DNA of 9,261 nt from an uncultured Lachnospiraceae bacterium (GTDB lineage Bacteria; Bacillota; Clostridia; Lachnospirales; Lachnospiraceae), in contig CAJTMC010000080.1 of assembly GCA_910577115.1 (NCBI GenBank), forward strand, positions 1 through 9,261, written 5' to 3'. The position numbers were made by a program, and so were the translations under genes. The notes beneath the pieces are model-generated. The model was not told the origin of the DNA and ran no database searches. It worked only from the letters and a program-made list of their open reading frames with translations. Below, one piece after another: positions 4,941 to 9,261 of the stretch (within the stretch, counting starts at the first letter, position 1; the number at the start of each line of letters is the position of its first letter).

Positions 4941-6377
4941 CTATCGGCTATTTCTGTCAAAGGATTTCTTACGCTGTCTTTGCGGTAGTCTCTGCTTGTT
5001 GCGTTCCTGTATTTCTCGCAGATGTTTTAGCACGCTCTGCCTTTCGGGCGGTCTGCGTTGTTCTTTAGCGGCGGCTGTCGGTTTCCTGCTGGCTTGGTAT
5101 TCCCACTCAGCAAGGTCACGGTTGTACTGTTCCACAACGCTTTCCATTTCTCGGAAAGTACGCATAAAAACTTGCACATCGGGATAACCGTCCTCTTTGA
5201 GCGTATCGGGGATTTTATCCAGCCTGTCGGCAATCTCCGCTTCGGTTTCTTTGATTTTTACCTCCAACGCTTTTCGTTCTTTGCCTTTGAAAAGCCCCTT
5301 TGTATCGGCAAGCTGCTGTTTCAACTGCGGCAGAACTTTATCCTGCAAGTTTTTGATTTCCCTTGCCTTATCCTGTACTTTTATCATCAGATTTCTCATA
5401 TGGTGGAACTCTGCCATATCAATATCAAGCGTAGGCTTGGGCGGCATATCTTTTTCCCGAATAAGGTTTTGCAGAAAATCTTTTGCCCTTGCCACAATCC
5501 CACGGAACAGATTCGGCAGCCAGCCTTTGCTTTTGATAGATTGGCTTGCTTTTTCGTGTATTTCGGTCTGCTTGACTTCTAAAATCTTTGCTTCGGAAAT
5601 ACCTGATAACAACGCCATATCCGCTGTCCTGTTCCATTCCTGCCTTGCGGTGTTGTCCGCTTCAATCTCGGCGGCTTTGGGATTGTTCTTGCCGATTTTT
5701 TTGGTGGGAAGATACACGCTGTTCTTATCAAAGACCTTTAACTGCTGTTCGGGATCGGAGATATGCCGATTGATAAGGTCGGTGTAAATCTCTTTAACCT
5801 CCCGAAGAAAAGGCTCGCTTTTGAATTTATCATCTTTTACAGTAAAGAGGTGGCTTTCGTAAACCTCGCCTTTTTTTATGACGGTGCAGCCTTTTCGTAT
5901 CTGCCCGTCCTCCCCTGTGATTTCTTTCTTGGTGCGTACCCTTTTTCCCGTTTCATCATAGAACACGCTGCGTGTGGCTATCTTGATGTCAGGTTCAGGA
6001 AGCAGTTTTCTTTCGCTGAAGATGAGGTGGATATGATAATTCGTCTTGCGTTTGTTGTGGTGGAGGGCTGACACGCACTCCACACCATACCGCCTGCGGA
6101 ACTCCTCCGTAAAATCTTCAAGGACTTCCTGCGGCTCGTATCTTGTATAAATTTCGGGCAGGGCGATAATCAATTCCCTTGCTTCAATACATTTGCCCTC
6201 TGTACCGCTTCGCTTAAATTCCTGCTGGCTTTCCCTTGCAAGGTTACTCCAAAATTCATTGTCGGCGGTGCGGTAGGTGGCATAGAGATTTTCCTGCCTT
6301 GCGTGGCTTGTGATATAGGATATTCTTCCCTTGACATTGGGTAGCTTCGACATCTGTATAAATGAATGTCTTGCCAT
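4941..6377 (-). CDS. mobA: MobA/MobL-family relaxase (MobQ-like)
   Basis: This 478-residue protein would nick the element's oriT and lead the strand into a recipient. The N-terminal half is a MobA/MobL HUH nuclease. A probable catalytic Tyr lies in GRISYITS (Y21), as near the N-terminus of RSF1010 MobA. The metal-binding motif is HHNKRKTNYHIHLIFSER (H107, H115, H117). The C-terminal half is charged and helical, with a likely coiled coil at about 335-400 (DKAREIKNLQDKVLPQLKQQ) and a very basic tail. There is no primase or helicase domain. The start at 6377 (MARHSFIQ) follows GGAGGAAGGAG at 6381-6391; an in-frame ATG at 6416 lies inside a hairpin and lacks an SD. It lies downstream of xis and the oriT-like region on the same strand. 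With no T4SS genes, transfer needs a helper. Confidence 0.9.
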   Translation of the reverse strand: MARHSFIQMSKLPNVKGRISYITSHARQENLYATYRTADNEFWSNLARESQQEFKRSGTEGKCIEARELIIALPEIYTRYEPQEVLEDFTEEFRRRYGVECVSALHHNKRKTNYHIHLIFSERKLLPEPDIKIATRSVFYDETGKRVRTKKEITGEDGQIRKGCTVIKKGEVYESHLFTVKDDKFKSEPFLREVKEIYTDLINRHISDPEQQLKVFDKNSVYLPTKKIGKNNPKAAEIEADNTARQEWNRTADMALLSGISEAKILEVKQTEIHEKASQSIKSKGWLPNLFRGIVARAKDFLQNLIREKDMPPKPTLDIDMAEFHHMRNLMIKVQDKAREIKNLQDKVLPQLKQQLADTKGLFKGKERKALEVKIKETEAEIADRLDKIPDTLKEDGYPDVQVFMRTFREMESVVEQYNRDLAEWEYQASRKPTAAAKEQRRPPERQSVLKHLREIQERNKQRLPQRQRKKSFDRNSR

Positions 6378-6464
6378 ATACTCCTTCCTCCCGTGACGGG
6401 CATACTCTTTTTGCAACCGATAAATCGGTTGCCGCTGTTTCGGCGGCGTAAGCAGACGGACAGC

Positions 6465-6490
6465 GAAGAAAACAGCGGGCTGTTTTCTTC
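6465..6490. repeat. Perfect 26-base palindrome in the oriT region
   Basis: GAAGAAAACAGC (6465-6476) and GCTGTTTTCTTC (6479-6490) are exact reverse complements around GG. The structure is symmetric and could act as a weak two-way terminator or a protein-binding dyad. There is no T run beyond the arm in either direction. Confidence 0.8.
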
Positions 6491-6531
6491 TGTATCATAG
6501 CGGCAGTGCTTTGTCCGAAGCTGTGATACAG
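6490..6531. repeat. 12-base stem-loop in the oriT region
   Basis: CTGTATCATAGC (6490-6501) pairs with GCTGTGATACAG (6520-6531) with one G-T pair, around an 18-base loop. It shares its first base with the preceding palindrome, so the two form back-to-back hairpins. Confidence 0.75.
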
Positions 6532-6537
6532 TGCCCC

Positions 6538-6596
6538 CTGCAAGGGCGAAATACCCAGAGTACAAATCGAAGATTTGTGCGAGGGGTGTATTTCGC
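6538..6596 (-). other. Candidate nic site with flanking hairpin
   Basis: On the minus strand a 7-base stem ACAAATC/GATTTGT with loop TTC (6562-6578) is followed 13 bases later by CGCCCTT (6542-6548) within GTATTTCGCCCTTGCAG. MobQ-type origins (RSF1010, pIP501 and relatives) have a hairpin followed by a TGCGCCCT-type nic sequence, so a nick between CG and CCC is plausible. The hairpin is nested inside a second inverted repeat, GCGAAATAC/GTATTTCGC (6546-6554 and 6588-6596). The polarity would lead mobA in after the nick. Confidence 0.5.
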
Positions 6597-6624
6597 TCTC
6601 AAACGCCGAGGGCTTGGAGAATGC

Positions 6625-6840
6625 TTATTCTACTTTGCGGACATCGTTTTCATTGAGCAGGTTTCTTCCCTGATTGACGCTCATAAATCGCTCTAAAGTA
6701 TCCCTGCGGATAATCGCTTTTCTGCCGACCTTGAGGACAGGCAACTTGCCCCAGTCTACCAACTTACGCATTGTATTTCTTCCGATACCCGTACATTCTG
6801 CTGCTTCTTCTATGGTTAAACCCATTTTGATGTTGCTCAT
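6625..6840 (-). CDS. xis: Excisionase-family small DNA-binding protein
   Basis: This 71-residue protein begins MSNIKMGLTIEEAAECTGIG and continues RNTMRKLVDWGKLPVLKVGR. It has a MerR/excisionase-type winged HTH at residues 8-52. GRKAIIRRDTLERFM is the typical wing and following helix. In Tn916-type elements such proteins bend the element ends and favour excision by Int. The ATG (6838-6840) has AGGAGG at 6850-6855 upstream on the minus strand and a perfect promoter at 6889-6917. It is transcribed towards oriT and mobA, opposite to int, so excision and mobilization may be switched on together. It could instead be a regulator of mobA; the family motif does not separate these roles. Confidence 0.82.
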   Translation of the reverse strand: MSNIKMGLTIEEAAECTGIGRNTMRKLVDWGKLPVLKVGRKAIIRRDTLERFMSVNQGRNLLNENDVRKVE

Positions 6841-6867
6841 TTTACCGACCTCCTTTCAAAATACGCA

Positions 6868-6976
6868 TTTTGCAACTATGTATCTGTAATTGTACTTATT
6901 TTGCTATCTCTTGTCAACTCGTTTTGCAACTAATTAAGAAATATTTTTGCCTATTATTAAATTTACGGTTGCAAAA
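6868..6976. promoter_or_regulatory. Three TTTTGCAAC operator-like sites in the divergent control region
   Basis: TTTTGCAACTA occurs at 6868-6878 and at 6922-6932, and the core TTTTGCAAC recurs inverted as GTTGCAAAA at 6968-6976. The first lies just past the xis -10, the second just before its -35, and the third overlaps the -35 (TTGCAA) of the rightward promoter. The layout matches a phage-like switch in which a Cro/CI-type protein represses both directions at different occupancies. That this protein binds these sites is inferred. Confidence 0.65.
6889..6917 (-). promoter_or_regulatory. Promoter of the xis/mobA operon
   Basis: On the minus strand, TTGACA (complement of 6912-6917) and TACAAT (complement of 6889-6894) are spaced by 17 bases. 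The promoter fires leftward into xis. TTTTGCAACTA sites flank it on both sides (6868-6878 and 6922-6932), suggesting repression by the regulator at 7021. Confidence 0.82.
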
Positions 6977-6997
6977 TAGGTTTTACTATGCTATACT
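6969..6997 (+). promoter_or_regulatory. Promoter of the Cro/CI-type regulator
   Basis: TTGCAA (6969-6974) and TATACT (6992-6997) are separated by 17 bases, 23 bases ahead of the TTG start codon. The -35 box lies inside the third TTTTGCAAC-type site, so the gene is probably autoregulated. Confidence 0.7.
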
Positions 6998-7020
6998 ATC
7001 AGCAATAGGAGGTGAAAACC

Positions 7021-7707
7021 TTGAAAAAAGAAATTACATTCACCGCAAAACAGGTCGGTGAACGAGTAAAAGAACGCCGAACAGAATTAAACTTAACAAT
7101 GCCCGAACTTGGTAAGCGTGTCGGGGTAAACAAATCTACCATTCAGAGATATGAAGCGGACGGAGTAGACCCGAAGCGTACAATGATTATCAACGGGCTG
7201 GCAGAAGCACTCCTGACCACTCCCGAATGGCTGACAGGACTTTCCGAAGATAAGGAATATGACAGCCGCACTTTATGTGCAAGGGATATGGAAGAACATA
7301 TCAAAAAATATCTTGATACGGTTTCTTCTGTGGTAAAGGGCGAGCCGCACCAACAACTGCTTACCACATTCCTCGGAAAAATGATTGACCTCTATACGGT
7401 TATGACTTATCACTTTGCAGACGCTATGGCTGAGGTTGACCGTGTAGCGGAGGACGAGGGCTTAAAGCAGTCCTTACGCCGCTATGCGATTGAGTCAGGG
7501 GCGATTATGGAAAGAGTTTACCGTAAAGAAATGGAACTTCCTATCGAGGATATGAAACAGTTTTTAGACGGGATTTTACATATCTACGATGAGGGACGCA
7601 CCGCTGTAAAGATGGGCGACCTGTTCGGGATAGTGACAGCAGCCGAAGAAAGGGTTGCTGAAAAAGAAAAATTCCGTGGCACTTTGACAAGTGAAAATGC
7701 CGATTGA
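7021..7707 (+). CDS. Cro/CI (XRE)-family transcriptional regulator
   Basis: This 228-residue protein has an N-terminal XRE helix-turn-helix at about residues 9-65: VGERVKERRTELNLTMPELG, then KRVGVNKSTIQRYEADGV and the closing AEALLTTPEWLTGL. The longer C-terminal part is helical and acidic, without RecA-cleavage or peptidase motifs that I can see, and may serve dimerization. The start is taken as TTG 7021, 8 bases after AGGAGG (7007-7012); a GTG at 7012 overlaps that SD. It is transcribed divergently from xis and directly upstream of int. It is best placed to hold excision and mobilization genes off through the sites at 6868-6976. The inducing signal is not apparent. Confidence 0.87.
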   Translation: MKKEITFTAKQVGERVKERRTELNLTMPELGKRVGVNKSTIQRYEADGVDPKRTMIINGLAEALLTTPEWLTGLSEDKEYDSRTLCARDMEEHIKKYLDTVSSVVKGEPHQQLLTTFLGKMIDLYTVMTYHFADAMAEVDRVAEDEGLKQSLRRYAIESGAIMERVYRKEMELPIEDMKQFLDGILHIYDEGRTAVKMGDLFGIVTAAEERVAEKEKFRGTLTSENAD

Positions 7708-7720
7708 CATTCATCGGCAT
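7697..7720. repeat. Inverted repeat across the regulator stop codon
   Basis: ATGCCGAT (7697-7704) and ATCGGCAT (7713-7720) are perfect complements around an 8-base loop that contains the TGA stop. There is no T tract, so it is not a standard terminator. A second small dyad, GTGACA (7723-7728) with TGTCAC (7751-7756), lies just beyond. Both lie in the regulator-int gap and could affect int expression. Confidence 0.55.
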
Positions 7721-7794
7721 AAGTGACACTATTACTTTACGCACACCATATGTCACAGTCCCGATTGCCACGGATAGAAAGGGGAAATTTATCT

Positions 7795-9093
7795 ATGGCA
7801 AAAGGTTCTGTAAGAAAAAAAGGTAAAAAGTGGTACGCACGCTTCTACATCGAAGATGAAAGCGGAAGAAAAGTACAGAAAGAGTTTGTGGGAACAGAAA
7901 GCTAGTCTGAAACAGAAGCCCTGCTCAGAAAAGCAATCGCTGACTATGAGGAAAAGAAATTTGTCGGGAAAGCCGAAAACATCACGGTTGGCGAAATGCT
8001 GGATATGTGGGTAGAGGAAGAACTGAAGCCCGGCAGTCTTAGCAACGGTACGGTTATGGCATATATGGCGGCAGTCAAAAAGATTAAGAAATATCCCATT
8101 GGTAGCCGAAAACTGAAAACCGTGACCGCCGACCATTTACAGGCGTTTATCGACCTTATGAGTTACGGAGGGGTAAATCCTGACGGTACAACTTCAAAGC
8201 CGATGAGCAAAGGCTATATGCTGCAATTCTCGGCGGTGCTGCAAAATTCATTCCGCTTTGCTGTATTTCCGAAAAGGCTGATAACCTTTAACCCGATGCA
8301 GTATGTGAAGCTGCGTGGCAGAAAAGAGGAAACAGATATTTTCTCGGACAGCGAAGAAGATATTGTTCCTGTTCCTACCATTACACACGGGGAATACCAA
8401 AAACTGACGGACTTCTTAACCCAAAAGAAACACCCTGCCCTGCTTGCGGTACAGATAGCCTACTATGCAGGCTTGCGTATCGGAGAGGTCTGTGGTCTGA
8501 CTTGGCAGGACATCAACCTTGACGAGCAGTATCTAACTGTAAGACGCAGTATGCGGTACAATGGCACAAGGCATAAGCACGAAGTCGGCACGACAAAACG
8601 CAGTAAAGTCCGTACCGTTGATTTTTGCGACACATTGGCGGACATCTTACGGAAAGCAAAAACAGAACAGCATAAAAACCGTTTTCGCTATGGCGAACTG
8701 TATCATCTGAACTACTGTAAGACGGTCAAAGAAAAAGGGCGTACTTATTACGAGGTTTACACTCTGCAAAGAACGCAGGAAACGCCCGAAAATGACAGGG
8801 AATTATCCTTTGTCTGCTTAAAGGAGGACGGTGCTTTTGTTTCTGCAAGTGCAGTCGGTCAGATTTGCCGCAAGGCAAAGGCAGAGGTTGAAGGATTGGA
8901 GGACTTTCATTTCCACACACTCCGCCATACCTACACAAGCAATCTGCTTTCAGGCGGTGCAAAGCCCAAAGATGTGCAGGAACTTCTCGGACACTCTGAT
9001 GTCAGTACCACAATGAACATTTATGCCCACTCTACCCGAGAAGCGAAACGAACTTCCGCAAGGCTCTTGGATAGGGTTGTGGGCGAAGCATAA
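7795..9093 (+). pseudogene. int: Tn916-type tyrosine integrase with in-frame TAG at codon 37
   Basis: Read through the stop, this is a 432-codon integrase starting MAKGSVRKKGKKWYARFYIE. Residues 1 to about 65 are the N-terminal arm-binding domain, followed by a core-binding domain and a catalytic domain. All catalytic residues appear present: R228 (YYAGLRIGEVCGL), a Lys in TTKRSKVRT, H374 and R377 (HFHTLRHTY), H400 (LLGHSD) and Tyr410 (NIYAH). The ATG at 7795 has AAAGGGG (7778-7784) as SD. Codon 37 (7903-7905) is TAG where relatives commonly have Lys (GTESKSETEALLRKA), so one A-to-T change would explain it. Both sides are otherwise in one open frame. The next in-frame ATG (7996, codon 68) would give a 365-residue product lacking the arm-binding domain, without an obvious SD. 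It is likely inactive or impaired unless suppressed. Confidence 0.87.
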
Positions 9094-9097
9094 AAAA

Positions 9098-9137
9098 TTT
9101 CCCTTGTTTCGGCTCATAAGGGCAAAAACAAGGGAAA
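9098..9137 (+). terminator. Stem-loop after int, overlapping the right subterminal repeat
   Basis: TTTCCCTTGTTT (9098-9109) and AAACAAGGGAAA (9126-9137) are perfect 12-base complements around a 16-base loop, 5 bases after the int stop. No T run follows, so termination may be inefficient. Part of it (9112-9134) is the right copy of the subterminal repeat, and it may therefore serve recombination too. Confidence 0.6.
9112..9134 (+). repeat. Subterminal direct repeat, right copy (possible Int arm site)
   Basis: It matches 2768-2790 at 21 of 23 positions in the same orientation. It lies about 35-57 bases inside the right core-like repeat. A further AAAATCAAGGG at 9178-9188 repeats the end of the left copy (2780-2790), so CAAGGG-containing units cluster at both ends. 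Confidence 0.5.
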
Positions 9138-9168
9138 ATACATAAGGTTTTGATATTTGATAGGCGGT

Positions 9169-9192
9169 AAGCCTTGAAAAATCAAGGGATTT
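9169..9192 (+). repeat. Candidate right attachment/core repeat (attR-like)
   Basis: AAGCCTTGAAAA (9169-9180) followed by ATCAAGGGATTT pairs with the left copy at 2684-2706. Here the sequence contains a short palindrome, CCTTGA-AAAA-TCAAGG. After it, to the window end (9193-9261), the DNA is AT-rich with no gene or structure that I can support. It may be the resumed outer element or chromosome. Confidence 0.45.
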
Positions 9193-9261
9193 TGGAAGAT
9201 TAAATTTTTAATACGAATTTATCTATACAAGGAAATACAATACCTCTCTTATATCTTTCCC

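Larger units (their letters stand above)
6413..6600. other. oriT: Hairpin-rich leader of mobA, probable oriT region
   Basis: These 188 bases hold no gene but at least five inverted repeats in a row. GCAACCGA/TCGGTTGC lies at 6413-6432, GCCGC/GCGGC at 6431-6447, a 12-base perfect palindrome at 6465-6490, a 12-base stem at 6490-6531, and a nested pair at 6546-6596. They lie just upstream of the relaxase start, where MobQ-type origins of transfer usually are. Dense dyads and a nic-like motif support oriT; no part looks like a standard terminator with a T tract. Confidence 0.68.
2684..9191. mobile_element. Mobilizable element (IME) with Tn916-type integrase, MobA/MobL relaxase and TetR/CPBP cargo
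   Basis: About 6.5 kb enclosed by direct core-like repeats (2684-2706 and 9169-9191) and subterminal repeats (2768-2790 and 9112-9134). It carries tnpV, TetR, CPBP protease, KTR protein, relaxase, oriT-like region, excisionase-like protein, Cro/CI-type regulator and tyrosine integrase. With no mating-pair or coupling-protein genes, it would need a helper element for transfer. It sits directly behind the HTH gene of another element, so it is probably a nested insertion. The integrase nonsense codon suggests it may now be fixed in place. The end coordinates are estimates from the repeats. Confidence 0.65.

Noticed and set aside
4874..5068. 64-codon plus-strand frame after the KTR gene
   Set aside because: It crosses a terminator and lies opposite the 3' end of mobA; no domain is visible.
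5197..5787. Long plus-strand open frames opposite mobA (also 5058-5582 and 5763-6071)
   Set aside because: They are mirror frames of a well-supported relaxase, rich in Ser/Phe/Cys, with no family motif or SD.
6413..6432. GCAACCGA/TCGGTTGC hairpin as a terminator
   Set aside because: The T run lies before the hairpin on the plus strand and becomes an A run after it on the minus strand, so neither transcript would have a terminal U tract.
6170..6565. 131-codon minus-strand frame across the oriT-like region (also 6256-6543)
   Set aside because: It runs through the hairpins into the 5' end of mobA in the wrong frame, its composition is not protein-like, and it is better explained as a chance frame in non-coding oriT DNA.

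Overview
The window looks like accessory DNA from a Gram-positive anaerobe of the class Clostridia (a gut Lachnospiraceae-like host is my best guess). The reasons are strong AGGAGG ribosome binding sites, TTGACA/TATAAT promoters, the standard genetic code and element families typical of that group. No housekeeping gene, rRNA, tRNA or CRISPR array is visible. Almost everything belongs to mobile elements, nested in at least two layers.

Layout. (1) 1-2563 is a fragment of an outer, integrative-conjugative-type element. It holds the 3' end of a Lys/Arg-rich coiled-coil gene carrying an apparent +1 frameshift in a G5 run, an AT-rich cargo operon (TetR regulator, flavodoxin-like FMN/NAD(P)H reductase, membrane-anchored FMN-binding protein), the 3' remnant of a conjugative-transposon sigma-factor-like gene, and a small HTH gene. 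The cargo appears to have replaced the 5' part of the sigma gene. (2) 2564-2879 is intergenic and holds the likely left end of a second element. (3) About 2684-9191 looks like a 6.5 kb mobilizable element (IME) inserted just after the HTH gene. Its order is tnpV, a second TetR-led cargo operon (TetR, CPBP-family membrane protease, Cys-rich KTR protein), a minus-strand MobA/MobL relaxase, a 190 bp hairpin-rich oriT-like region, a minus-strand excisionase-like gene, a divergent Cro/CI-type regulator, and a Tn916-type tyrosine integrase.

How the parts work together. The relaxase and oriT-like region would allow mobilization by a helper conjugation system, since no type IV secretion genes are present. 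Xis and Int would excise and insert the element. The Cro/CI-type protein probably controls a divergent promoter pair that carries three TTTTGCAAC-type sites. The integrase reading frame is broken by a single TAG at codon 37, so the element may now be immobile or may depend on another integrase, on readthrough or on internal restart.

Main points of interest: the nonsense codon in an otherwise intact integrase; a MobQ-like nic motif next to a hairpin in the oriT region; subterminal direct repeats at both ends; a three-operator divergent control region; two unrelated TetR-led cargo operons sharing the same perfect promoter with an overlapping palindrome; and the small flavin redox operon, whose physiological role is unknown.
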